Origin: Deltaproteobacteria bacterium
Lineage (GTDB): Bacteria > Chloroflexota > Dehalococcoidia > Dehalococcoidales > BS750m-G39
Reading direction: 5' to 3'
NCBI GenBank assembly: GCA_030603275.1
Contig: JAUVYB010000012.1
Coordinates: 1 to 38,500, forward strand
Length of the DNA: 38,500 nt
Under the pieces are notes generated by a model. It did not search any database, was not told where the DNA came from, and was given only the letters and a program-made list of their open reading frames with translations. Made by a program: the position numbers and the translations under genes. Shown here piece by piece: positions 24,751 through 32,099 of this stretch (position 1 is the first letter of the stretch; each line of letters begins with the position of its first letter).

Positions 24751-25722
24751 TTATGTAGCTCTTTTATTGCTCCGGGGGTCGCTGGCACTGTTGCCGAGAA
24801 GAACGTCAAAGGTGGCTTTTACCGAGGCCGCCAGGGCGTTGAGGTCGTAGCCCCCTTCCAGGGTGAGCGCCAGTCGGCCTCCACATAGCTCATCGGCCAG
24901 CCTCTTTATGGTCTCCGTCATCTGAACGAAGCCGCCGACACTCACCTCCATCGTGGCTAACGGGTCGGCCCGGTGGGCGTCATAGCCGGCCGAGACCAGG
25001 ATGAGCTGGGGGTTAAATCTTTGGGCGGCGGGGACGATAATCTGCTCGAAGGCCTTCAGGTATTCGGCGTCGCCGCAGCCAGCGGGCAGCGGTATATTAA
25101 TGTTGGTCCCCTTGGCGGCTCCGCTGCCGGTTTCTTCAATACTGCCCGTCCCGGGGTAGAAGGGGTACTGGTGGGTGGAGATGTACATCACCCGGGGGTT
25201 ATCATAGAAGGCTTCCTGCGTCCCGTTGCCGTGGTGCACATCAAAGTCAATTATGAGTGTGCGCTCCAGCTTGTATTCGGCCAGGGCATACCGGGCGGCG
25301 ATAGCTATATTATTAAACAGGCAGAAGCCCATAGCCTGCCGGGAGGTGGCATGGTGGCCGGGAGGCCTGACCAGTGCAAAGGCGCTGGCCACCTCCCCAG
25401 CCATAACCGCCTCCACCGCCCGGATAAGGCCGCCGGCGGCATAGAGGGCAGCCTCATAGGAGCCGGCCGACATTACCGTATCGGGGTCGAGCCAGCCGCC
25501 GCCCCTGGCGGCTTTTTCCTCAATCTCTTTAATATACTCCCTCCGGTGTACCAGGGCTATTTCGGCCACCGTGGCGGGGCGGGGTTCAATAAGGGTTAGC
25601 TGTGAGGTAAGCCCGGTCTGCTCAATATGGGAGATAATCGCCTCCAGCCGGGCGGCAACCTCTACGTGCTGTCCGGTGTCGTGCTTGAGGTAGATGGGGT
25701 TATAGACATAACCTACTGCCAT
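24751..25722 (-). CDS. Histone-deacetylase-superfamily hydrolase (AcuC/acetylpolyamine type)
   Basis: 323 residues. The arginase/deacetylase fold binds one zinc. Visible residues are the His pair HH 123-124 in RPPGHHA, the Zn ligands Asp161 and His163 in DFDVHHGNGT, Asp248 in SAGYDAH and the active-site tyrosine segment near the C-terminus (LEGGYDLNAL). Bacterial members deacetylate acetyl-lysine, acetylpolyamines or acetoin-related substrates, and the substrate here is not indicated. It is followed convergently by the CDF transporter. No Shine-Dalgarno is seen before the ATG. Confidence 0.93.
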   Translation of the reverse strand: MAVGYVYNPIYLKHDTGQHVEVAARLEAIISHIEQTGLTSQLTLIEPRPATVAEIALVHRREYIKEIEEKAARGGGWLDPDTVMSAGSYEAALYAAGGLIRAVEAVMAGEVASAFALVRPPGHHATSRQAMGFCLFNNIAIAARYALAEYKLERTLIIDFDVHHGNGTQEAFYDNPRVMYISTHQYPFYPGTGSIEETGSGAAKGTNINIPLPAGCGDAEYLKAFEQIIVPAAQRFNPQLILVSAGYDAHRADPLATMEVSVGGFVQMTETIKRLADELCGGRLALTLEGGYDLNALAASVKATFDVLLGNSASDPRSNKRAT

Positions 25723-25814
25723 AGCTGGTTTGATGATAGCAGATACTATGCTTGGCAGACAAGGCGGTGCCCCGCCCCCTCTTTTATCTTTTCCCGCCCA
25801 CCAACCCTTATTGT

Positions 25815-25834
25815 AAAAGGGCTAAAGCCCTTTT
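25815..25834. repeat. Short hairpin with T tract in the repeat-rich gap
   Basis: Arms AAAAGGGC (25815-25822) and GCCCTTTT (25827-25834) with a 4-nt loop, followed on the plus strand by TATT. The structure looks like a terminator, but no plus-strand gene ends nearby. Confidence 0.45.
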
Positions 25835-25868
25835 TATTCCCACCCCTCTTTTATCAGTTCTATTTTTT

Positions 25869-25943
25869 CCCATACCCACCCGCCCTCATAAGCTTTTTAC
25901 CCCAAAAAAACTTCGTTTTTTCGGGGGCCCCGTATGCGCTTCT
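25869..25943 (-). repeat. Hairpin plus G4 repeat, with an inserted hairpin loop
   Basis: Read on the minus strand, G-runs at 25869-25885 (GGGCGGGTGGGTATGGG) are preceded by an interrupted stem: 25888-25893 pairs with 25938-25943. The other copies have 3 nt in this loop, while here 44 nt (25894-25937) intervene, themselves containing an A/T-rich and C/G-rich hairpin. The flanking CACTTTCTTTCC matches the other copies. Confidence 0.65.
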
Positions 25944-25989
25944 AACACTTTCTTTCCTACCCCTCCCGTTTGAAAGGAACTGACCCAGC

Positions 25990-26077
25990 GGGGTGTTTAA
26001 GAGGGGCGCTAGCCCCTCTTCTTAAAAAACCTTCCCCCTCTCCTTTAAAGGAGAGGGGGATAAAGGGGGTGAGGTTA
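25990..26077 (+). repeat. Double-hairpin intergenic repeat, copy 2
   Basis: Hairpin A has arms 25999-26007 and 26012-26020. After 13 bp, hairpin B is a perfect 26-bp palindrome at 26034-26059. The match to 184-270 is close throughout, with the same order and spacing. It lies between the divergent hydrolase gene and sufC. No gene is seen in 25723-26189. Confidence 0.75.
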
Positions 26078-26139
26078 CCTTAAAAATAAAATAAATGATT
26101 TGGGGGTTGGGGAGTGATTAAAAAAACGGTTAAAGCTGT

Positions 26140-26168
26140 TTGAGTTTAGCCCATTAATGAATTATACT
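26140..26168 (+). promoter_or_regulatory. Promoter of the sufC operon
   Basis: TTGAGT (26140-26145), a 17-bp spacer and TATACT (26163-26168), with a predicted start of transcription about 15 nt before the ATG at 26190 and GGCGGTGAG as the ribosome site. No IscR or Fur-type box is evident. Confidence 0.7.
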
Positions 26169-26189
26169 ATTATCTAAGGCGGTGAGAGC

Positions 26190-26906
26190 ATGCTGGTCGT
26201 GGAAAATCTCCAGCTAAAATTAAACGGCAACTCAATAATCAACGGTCTGGACCTCCATGTCGGTAAGGGCGAAATACACGGCATCCTGGGGGAAAACGGC
26301 ACCGGCAAGACCACCCTTGCTAACCTGATAATGGGGACCAACAGCTACCGCCCCACCGGCGGCAGGATTATCTTTGAGGGCGAGGATATCGCCGGGCTTT
26401 CCGTTTCCGAGCGGGCCAAGAAGGGGATAACTTTAGCCTGGCAGGAGCCGGCCCGGGTAGAGGGGCTGACGGTTAAGGACTACCTGTCTTTAAGCGCTAA
26501 AAACGGCGGTGCCGACCAGATTGAGCGCTATCTATTGATGGTGGGGATGGAGCCGAAGCAGTATATGGATAGGGACATTGACGCTACTTTGAGCGGCGGC
26601 GAGAGGAAGAGGATTGAGATGGCCTCGGTGCTGGCGATGCGTCCCAAGCTGGCCATACTGGACGAGCCCGACTCGGGCATAGACATCGTCGCCCTGCCGC
26701 TTTTGCTTAACGGTATCATGGAGATGAACAGGCAGGGCTCTTCGGTTTTGCTGATTACCCACAGTGAAAAGGTGACCGAAATAGCCCACCGCGTGTCTGT
26801 ATTATGCGCCGGCAAGATAATCAATTCAGGCGCCCCGCTGGAAACCAACCAGTGGTTCAAGAATAACTGCCTGACCTGCCCCCATATCAATGAGCCGGCG
26901 CACTAG
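26190..26906 (+). CDS. sufC: Fe-S assembly ATPase SufC
   Basis: 238 residues, an ABC-type ATPase without membrane domains. Walker A GENGTGKT is at 34-41, the ABC signature LSGGERKRIEM near 134-144, Walker B LAILDEPDSGIDI near 152-164. The family partners with SufB/D-type scaffold proteins to build Fe-S clusters. Here it is followed directly by one such protein, but no SufE, SufS, SufU or separate SufD is in view, so this is the reduced SufC plus SufB/D-like form found in archaea and several anaerobes. Confidence 0.94.
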   Translation: MLVVENLQLKLNGNSIINGLDLHVGKGEIHGILGENGTGKTTLANLIMGTNSYRPTGGRIIFEGEDIAGLSVSERAKKGITLAWQEPARVEGLTVKDYLSLSAKNGGADQIERYLLMVGMEPKQYMDRDIDATLSGGERKRIEMASVLAMRPKLAILDEPDSGIDIVALPLLLNGIMEMNRQGSSVLLITHSEKVTEIAHRVSVLCAGKIINSGAPLETNQWFKNNCLTCPHINEPAH

Positions 26907-26913
26907 AGGTAAT

Positions 26914-27873
26914 ATGATTCGCTACTCAGTGGAAGAAGAATACAAGGGGATGATTAGCGCCTACGAAAAGGCGGGTGGGGATAAAAGCGTTCTGGAGAGC
27001 AAGGATATAGCCAAGCTGGTTGTCCACGAAAATAAGGTGCTGGCTAACGACAGCATCAAAGGGTTAAAGATAGATACCGAGGAGACCGAGAACGGGGTCA
27101 GGGTTAATTTCACCGTAGAAAAAGGCACCAAGGTACCCCGCCCCGTCCACCTCTGCTTCGGCCTCCTGCCTAAAGAGGGGCTGCAGGAAATCATCATGAA
27201 GGTGGATGCCCAGGATGACAGTGAAGTAAGCGTCGTCGCCCACTGCATCTTCCCCAACGCCGTTAAAGTTATACACAAGATGGACGCCGATATAAATATC
27301 GGAAATAATGCTAAGTTTGACTATAAGGAGACGCACTATCACGGCGAGGACGGCGGCATCGAGGTTATCCCCAAAGCGAAAGTTAATGTGGGGAAGGGGG
27401 GCGTCTGGCAGAGCACCTTTTCTTTAAGCCAGGGGCTGGTGGGCAGGCTGGACTACGATGTTGAGGTCTTCTGCCAGGAGAAGGCGGTGGCCGAGCTGGT
27501 GGTGAAGGTGTATGGTAGAGGCTCCGACGATATAAAGATACTGGAAAAAATCCACCTCGACGGCAGGGGCGCCAGGGGCATGGCCAAGAGCCGCCTGGTG
27601 CTGAGCGATAAGGCCAGGGCTGAGGTCAGGGGGGAGACCTACGGCAACGCCCCCTACGCCCGCGGCCACGTTGACTGCATGGAGCTGGTTAACGGCACCG
27701 AGGCGGTCGCCAGGGCGATACCCATCGTAGAGGTAACCGACGACACGGCTAAAGTTACCCATGAGGCGGCTATCGGCAGCATCGATAGAAAACAGTTGGA
27801 GACGCTGATGGCCCGGGGGCTGGACGAGAACGAGGCGGTAGACGTCATCGTTAAAGGTATTCTTAAGTCTTAG
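26914..27873 (+). CDS. sufB: SufB/SufD-family Fe-S assembly protein, short form
   Basis: The frame opens at 26890, but the ATG at 26914 with GAGGT just upstream is preferred, giving 319 residues instead of about 470. It has the beta-helix core of SufB/D: NNAKFDYKETHYHGE, VNVGKGGVWQSTFSLSQG, LDGRGARGMAKSRLVLSDKA and GNAPYARGHVDCMELV. The end (HEAAIGSIDRKQLETLMARG) fits the family C-terminus. It lacks the long N-terminal region of SufB. Length and partner match the minimal SUF-like (SMS) type. Whether it is functionally SufB or SufD is not settled. Confidence 0.88.
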   Translation: MIRYSVEEEYKGMISAYEKAGGDKSVLESKDIAKLVVHENKVLANDSIKGLKIDTEETENGVRVNFTVEKGTKVPRPVHLCFGLLPKEGLQEIIMKVDAQDDSEVSVVAHCIFPNAVKVIHKMDADINIGNNAKFDYKETHYHGEDGGIEVIPKAKVNVGKGGVWQSTFSLSQGLVGRLDYDVEVFCQEKAVAELVVKVYGRGSDDIKILEKIHLDGRGARGMAKSRLVLSDKARAEVRGETYGNAPYARGHVDCMELVNGTEAVARAIPIVEVTDDTAKVTHEAAIGSIDRKQLETLMARGLDENEAVDVIVKGILKS

Positions 27874-27883
27874 AGTAAGTGAT

Positions 27884-29089
27884 ATGTCCTTGGATTTAAC
27901 CAAGGTAGCGGCGCAGGTGGGAAGTATGGTCGCCAGGCTCAAGGCCGGCGGCGAGGATAGGCAAGAGCGCCTGCAAAACGCCCTGAATGTCCTTCAGGAT
28001 AAGTCCCTTGACCTTGAACGCTTAAGCAAGAAGATTGAGGCCAGTAAGACCACCTGGCTGGTGGCCGGCCTGGTTGACGGGCTTGCCCCGCATTATAAAG
28101 CCCCGCCCCTCCCCCCGGAGTTTTCCGTCCTGGCCACCGACGGCTCTAACATTGATGTTGACCGCCATAAGTCCACCCGGTGCTACCTGATAAATATCGG
28201 TTCTGTGGTTCTTAGTTACGGTGCTCATCCCGAAGCCCTTCTCGACAGCTTTCCCTCGCTCTATTTCGGCGATGAGGATCTGGTCATTGCCCCCGACGGG
28301 GCTAAGGGCCGGGAGCAGCCGATAGAGGGCGCCCTGCTCGGTATAAAGCGCGGCGTTGACGAGTGCCGCGAGCTGGCAAGGCTGGCGGCGGAACTGCCCA
28401 AAGAAAGCCCGGCGCTGGCGCTGCTCGACGGCTCGCTGATTTTATGGGGCCTGTCGGGAAAGGTTTACCCCGACTTCGTCACCGAAGCATTGCTTAATAA
28501 GGGCTTTCTCCGCTGTCTTGAGGAGATGAGAAAGCTCAATGCCGACAGACACCTTGCACTGGCCAGCTATATCAGCTTCCCCCGCTCTACTGATGTAGTC
28601 AACGCCCTGCGGGTAGCGTTGTGCCCCCACGAGATTATCGATACCGACCGGCTCTGCAAGGAATGTGAGTCGAGAGACTGCGATAAGGTGGACGGCGTCC
28701 GTGACCGCGATGTATTTTCTAGTATTCTGGCGCCCGGCGAAAGGTCGGCGCTGTTTACCAGCCAGTCCTCTATCGTGGAAAAGCACTACGGCGGGCACTG
28801 GGTCTACTTCTTCTATATCAGGGTGGATGACGAGATAGCCCGCGTCGAGATACCGCAGTGGGCGGCCAGGGATGAAAACCTGCTTAATCTGACCCACGCT
28901 TTAGTTTTGGACCAGTGCCGGCGGGGGCAGGGCTACCCGGTGGCGTTAAGTGAAGCCCATGAGCAGGCGGTGGTCACCGGCGTTGATAGAGAGAGCTTCT
29001 GGCAGATGGTGGAGTCCTTGATGGTGGACGAGAAAATGCCGTCTCCCACCTCCGCCAAGAGCTTTAGCAAGAGGACGAGGTGGGTATAG
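27884..29089 (+). CDS. nurA: NurA-domain nuclease
   Basis: 401 residues. NurA is a 5'-3' nuclease that works with the HerA hexameric translocase in end resection, best known in archaea. The acid residues of the active site are seen in VLATDGSNIDVD near residues 82-93 and ALLDGSLILWG near 183-193, with His and Glu in PVALSEAHEQAVV near 355-367. A Cys-rich insert CKECESRDC near 260 may bind metal. It starts 10 bp after the suf gene and is probably cotranscribed. HerA lies about 3 kb further on, beyond a repeat-rich insertion. Confidence 0.86.
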   Translation: MSLDLTKVAAQVGSMVARLKAGGEDRQERLQNALNVLQDKSLDLERLSKKIEASKTTWLVAGLVDGLAPHYKAPPLPPEFSVLATDGSNIDVDRHKSTRCYLINIGSVVLSYGAHPEALLDSFPSLYFGDEDLVIAPDGAKGREQPIEGALLGIKRGVDECRELARLAAELPKESPALALLDGSLILWGLSGKVYPDFVTEALLNKGFLRCLEEMRKLNADRHLALASYISFPRSTDVVNALRVALCPHEIIDTDRLCKECESRDCDKVDGVRDRDVFSSILAPGERSALFTSQSSIVEKHYGGHWVYFFYIRVDDEIARVEIPQWAARDENLLNLTHALVLDQCRRGQGYPVALSEAHEQAVVTGVDRESFWQMVESLMVDEKMPSPTSAKSFSKRTRWV

Positions 29090-29102
29090 ATGGGGAATTT
29101 TA

Positions 29103-29188
29103 CTACCTCACCCCCTTACCCCCTCTCCTTCAAAGGAGAGGGGGAGTATAATACTAAAAAGAGGGCTGGCGCCCTCTTAAACTCCCAG
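29103..29188 (-). repeat. Double-hairpin intergenic repeat, copy 3 (inverted)
   Basis: In reverse orientation the order is hairpin B (a near-perfect palindrome around 29119-29144) and then hairpin A (around 29156-29178, with GGCGCC-type centre). Lead and tail sequences match copies 1 and 2 on the opposite strand. It lies in the gap between the nurA stop and the zinc-ribbon gene. Confidence 0.7.
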
Positions 29189-29221
29189 AGAGGGAAGGGA
29201 GGGAGAAGACAAAAGATTTAA

Positions 29222-29608
29222 ATGTCTGGTGAAGAAAAGTGTTGGTGCCGACATTGCGGGAAGGAATTGCCACCCAGCCACACAGGACCATGCCCATATT
29301 GTGGTAAAACGGGGAAAGATTGCAAGGTAACTACCGCTACTGCTCTTGGTGTTAAGGTCAATGTGAGTGGAGCCCACAGGCCAAAATGGAGTAGTGCATC
29401 ATTGACGCTATTTTCTGTATTTGTAGCCATCCTTCTAGCTATAGCTATTTGGGGTATACAACTACTTCCTCTTAGCCCCATCGTTAATTACGGAATAGCG
29501 CTTTGCCTACTGTTAGTGGTCTTAGGAGTCTTGTGGTGGAAGCGATATAATATCTTGATGCTTATGCGGAAGTTAGAAGGCAGAATTGGTGGTGAAAAGA
29601 GATTTTGA
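29222..29608 (+). CDS. Zinc-ribbon membrane protein, 128 aa
   Basis: Residues 7-30 carry a zinc ribbon (CWCRHCGKELPPSHTGPCPYC), followed by an unstructured stretch. Two membrane helices follow, about 58-78 and 83-108, and a basic C-terminal tail. The composition is AT-richer than its neighbours and there is no good ribosome site. Upstream lies an inverted double-hairpin repeat and downstream a G4 repeat, the two parts that are adjacent elsewhere. Function is unknown. A sensor or accessory role is only a guess. Confidence 0.75.
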   Translation: MSGEEKCWCRHCGKELPPSHTGPCPYCGKTGKDCKVTTATALGVKVNVSGAHRPKWSSASLTLFSVFVAILLAIAIWGIQLLPLSPIVNYGIALCLLLVVLGVLWWKRYNILMLMRKLEGRIGGEKRF

Positions 29609-29639
29609 TGGGTAAAAATTCTATGGGGGTGGGGGAAGA

Positions 29640-29680
29640 AAGTTTTAGAAGCGCAGCTTATGAGGGTGGGCTGGGTGGGA
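29640..29680 (+). repeat. Hairpin plus G4 repeat, plus-strand copy
   Basis: Stem 29647-29652 with 29656-29661 (3-nt loop GCA, one mismatch), 2 nt, then G-runs at 29664-29679 (GGGTGGGCTGGGTGGG, the same string as the second unit at 103-118). The preceding GAAAGTTTTAGAAG recurs at the 9718 and 25869 copies on their minus strand. Confidence 0.7.
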
Positions 29681-29749
29681 AGTTAAACGACTTGAGAACA
29701 GGGGATAGGGTCACTAAAATAAATAAAAGCCTAAACAGGAGGGCAAATA

Positions 29750-29812
29750 ATGGGCAGCAAAGGCAGAAAAAACGTAAAGAAACCCAAGCAGAAAAAAGAG
29801 AAAAAGAAATAA
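29750..29812 (+). CDS. Lysine-rich mini-protein, 20 aa
   Basis: A 20-codon gene below the usual size limit: MGSKGRKNVKKPKQKKEKKK. The ATG follows a perfect AGGAGGG by 6 nt, the best ribosome site in this neighbourhood. The peptide is almost wholly lysine, arginine and glycine, and would bind nucleic acid. Longer overlapping frames there have no such site. The next gene starts 8 bp after its stop. It may be a small ribosome-associated or RNA-binding peptide, but the function is unknown. Confidence 0.65.
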   Translation: MGSKGRKNVKKPKQKKEKKK

Positions 29813-29820
29813 GACTTTAA

Positions 29821-30651
29821 ATGAATAGACGCCAGTTTTGTTTAATACTGGGGCTGGTTTTTGTGCTCATCATCTCGGTGGCGGGCTGCAAAAACCCGCT
29901 GTATATCTATGAGAACGGCAAGGTGCTTATCGGCGGGGACGGCGAGCCGATTATACTGATAGACAACCCCGCTGCCATCAATCCCACCTATGCCGAGCTG
30001 GTCGCCTTCATCGGGCAGGATACCACCGACGCTAAAGACTACCTGGAGCACCCGCGCATCGGCTATGTCTGCGCCGATTTTGCCGAGGACGTGCACAACA
30101 ACGCCGAAGCCGCCGGCATAAGGGCCGCTTCGGTGAGCATTGACTTTGAGGGGGATGAGGAGGGGCACGCCCTGAATGTCTTTGAAACCATAGACAAGGG
30201 GCTGGTATATATTGACTGCACGGGACAAAGCTCTGGCGATAAGTTAAATATTCACCTGGAATATACCGAAGAAGGCGTTATTTTTGTAAGCGATAATCCC
30301 GAAGGCTGGGATGCCGTCGCCTATGTTAAGATAGGCAAGGAATACGGCCTCGTACCGCTGGGCAGGGCCAACGCCCTATACTATAACTTCTACGAAGAAT
30401 ATCAACAGAAGTGGCTGGCATACCAGCAGGTATTAGCCGATTTCAATGACAGTGTCACCCGGTTTAACCAGGAAATCCAGGGCCAGACCTTCTACGAAGG
30501 CTCGCCGGAGCTGGCCCGGCTGGAAGCCTGGCAGGCAGACCTGGAGGAGATGGGCGAACTGCTGGACAGGCTTGGTGAAGAGCTGGGCGATATCTGGTTT
30601 GAGCCCAAGGGCGTTGTCAAAGATGTATGGATACACTGGGGGCCAGAATAA
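29821..30651 (+). CDS. Transglutaminase-like lipoprotein
   Basis: 276 residues. An N-terminal lipoprotein signal (MNRRQF, hydrophobic core, lipobox VAGC with Cys23) directs it to the outer face of the cytoplasmic membrane. The middle region has a Cys-His-Asp triad of the transglutaminase-like fold: Cys84 in YVCADFAEDV, His116 in EGHALNVF and Asp132 in VYIDCT. A helical C-terminus (about 190-262) is probably a coiled coil. Such proteins act as peptidases or amide-forming enzymes, and the substrate is not indicated. It follows the 20-residue peptide gene. Confidence 0.85.
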   Translation: MNRRQFCLILGLVFVLIISVAGCKNPLYIYENGKVLIGGDGEPIILIDNPAAINPTYAELVAFIGQDTTDAKDYLEHPRIGYVCADFAEDVHNNAEAAGIRAASVSIDFEGDEEGHALNVFETIDKGLVYIDCTGQSSGDKLNIHLEYTEEGVIFVSDNPEGWDAVAYVKIGKEYGLVPLGRANALYYNFYEEYQQKWLAYQQVLADFNDSVTRFNQEIQGQTFYEGSPELARLEAWQADLEEMGELLDRLGEELGDIWFEPKGVVKDVWIHWGPE

Positions 30652-30663
30652 AATAAGAGAGTC

Positions 30664-30745
30664 ATAGAGAGGCGGAGCCTCTTTTATAAAAAATAATTCC
30701 CCTTCCCATCAATTAAGGGGAAGGGGATAAAGGGGATAGGGTCAC
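30664..30745 (+). repeat. Double-hairpin intergenic repeat, divergent copy 4
   Basis: Arms AGAGGC (30668-30673) and GCCTCT (30677-30682), then a weaker second hairpin (arms near 30708-30717 and 30716-30726). The trailing GGGGATAGGGTCACTAAA also occurs at 29694-29711, just after the plus-strand G4 repeat. This is a shorter, decayed version of the family between the lipoprotein gene and the LOG gene. Confidence 0.55.
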
Positions 30746-30805
30746 TAAATAAAAAATTAGAGGGTGGTGGGGTTAAGCAAATCCTGAAACTTGTTGGAGG
30801 ACGCT

Positions 30806-31489
30806 ATGCCGAATGAATATGAAATAAACGAACTGGCCAAGGAAGAGTCCTGGCGCATGTTCCGCATCATGGGGGAGCTGGTGGAGGGCTTTGATACCCT
30901 CACCGGCATAGAGCCGGCGGTAACTATATACGGCTCCTCCCGCCTCAAAGCCGACGACAAAATATACGCCCAGGCCGAGGAGATTGCCTACAAGCTGGGG
31001 AAGCTGGGTTTTTCCATCGTAACCGGCGGGGGGCCGGGGGTGATGGAGGCGGCCAACAAGGGGGCGCTCGAAGCCGGGGTGACCTCGGTGGGGCTGAATA
31101 TTGAGCTGCCCGAGGAACAGGCCGGCAATGTCTACGCCAACAAGCCGATAACCTTTCACCACTTCTTTGTCCGCAAGGTCATGTTGGTAAAGTATGCCAT
31201 CGCCTTTGTCATCATGCCCGGCGGCCTGGGCACCCTCGACGAGCTGACCGAGGTGCTGACCCTGATACAGACCCATAAGATAAAACCCTTCCCGGTGATA
31301 ATATTTAACAGCCTGTACTGGCAGGGATTTCTGGACTGGCTGGGGAGCACCGTCCTGGCTAAGGGCTGTGTCTCCAGGGAAGACCTTGACCTGCTGATAG
31401 TCTGCGACCAGCCTGATGAGGTGGTTGAGGCTGTCCAGAGGTGGCACACCAGGCACGAGGTAGTCGGCAAGAGGGCGCTGCCCAAGTAA
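30806..31489 (+). CDS. LOG-family protein (Rossmann fold, TIGR00730-like)
   Basis: The ATG at 30806, 5 nt after GGAGG, is preferred to the frame start at 30791. 227 residues, with the two LOG signatures GGGPGVMEAANKG (74-86) and PGGLGTLDE (138-146). LOG enzymes are nucleoside-5'-monophosphate phosphoribohydrolases, the cytokinin-activating type, and many bacterial members were long called lysine decarboxylases. The glutamate in the second motif is the catalytic one. It is 16 bp before the HAS-barrel-like gene and likely shares its transcript. Confidence 0.92.
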   Translation: MPNEYEINELAKEESWRMFRIMGELVEGFDTLTGIEPAVTIYGSSRLKADDKIYAQAEEIAYKLGKLGFSIVTGGGPGVMEAANKGALEAGVTSVGLNIELPEEQAGNVYANKPITFHHFFVRKVMLVKYAIAFVIMPGGLGTLDELTEVLTLIQTHKIKPFPVIIFNSLYWQGFLDWLGSTVLAKGCVSREDLDLLIVCDQPDEVVEAVQRWHTRHEVVGKRALPK

Positions 31490-31505
31490 GAAGAAGGGAA
31501 GTAAA

Positions 31506-32099
31506 ATGGCTGAAATAGAGAGAGTCGGCGAGATTATTGAAGCCAGCACCACCGGATTTACCGCCCAGTGCTACGAGCTGTATCAAATGCCGCCTTTAGG
31601 CAGTCTGGTCAAGACCGGGGATTCGGCGGCGGAGCTGTACGGCATCGTCTATAACGCCACCACCACCAGCCTGGAGCCGGGGCGCCGTCCCATCGCCAGG
31701 GGTAAGGACGAGGATAGCGAGGAGGCCATCTACCGCTCAAGTCCCCAGCTGGCCAAGCTGCTCCGGAGCGAGTTCGGGGCGCTGGTGGTGGGGTACAAAG
31801 AAGGGGACAGGCTCTATCAACACCTGCCCCCCCAGCCCGCCCGCATCCACGGCTTCGTCTATCAGTGCAGTCCGGATGAGCTCAAAGATTTCGGCAAGTC
31901 CTTTGATTTTCTTAACATAATATTAAACGCCCACCTGCCCGTGCCCGGCGAGGAACTGGTTGCCGCCTCGCTGCGCCGGATGAGCCAGGCCCACGAAGAC
32001 CGGCGGGCTTTTCTGGTGGCGGCGGGCAAGGAGCTGGCCATCTTGCTCAGCGGCAATCTTAACCAGCTAAACGCTATTCTGGGGAGGATTAAATTATGA
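31506..32099 (+). CDS. HAS-barrel-like protein associated with HerA
   Basis: 197 residues. The first 95 residues (VGEIIEASTTGFTAQCYELY, GSLVKT, ELYGIVYNATTTSLEPGRRP) resemble the HAS barrel found at the N-terminus of HerA and of ATP synthase subunits. The rest is helical, ending ILLSGNLNQLNAILGRIKL. The gene overlaps herA by 4 bp (ATGA), so the products probably act together. It could be a separate platform that joins HerA to other partners. The family assignment is inferred by pattern, and the function is unknown. Confidence 0.78.
   Translation: MAEIERVGEIIEASTTGFTAQCYELYQMPPLGSLVKTGDSAAELYGIVYNATTTSLEPGRRPIARGKDEDSEEAIYRSSPQLAKLLRSEFGALVVGYKEGDRLYQHLPPQPARIHGFVYQCSPDELKDFGKSFDFLNIILNAHLPVPGEELVAASLRRMSQAHEDRRAFLVAAGKELAILLSGNLNQLNAILGRIKL

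Noticed and set aside
25627-25983. Frames in the 25723-26189 gap
   Set aside because: They are formed by repeat sequence with biased low-complexity codons (Phe, Pro, Leu) and no ribosome site.
26890-26913. Start of the SufB/D-like protein at 26890
   Set aside because: It overlaps the sufC end and lacks a ribosome site, while the ATG at 26914 has GAGGT 3-4 nt upstream.
29605-29820. A 71-codon frame overlapping the zinc-ribbon gene and the lysine-rich peptide
   Set aside because: It crosses the G4 repeat, has no ribosome site and overlaps the better-supported 20-residue gene in another frame.
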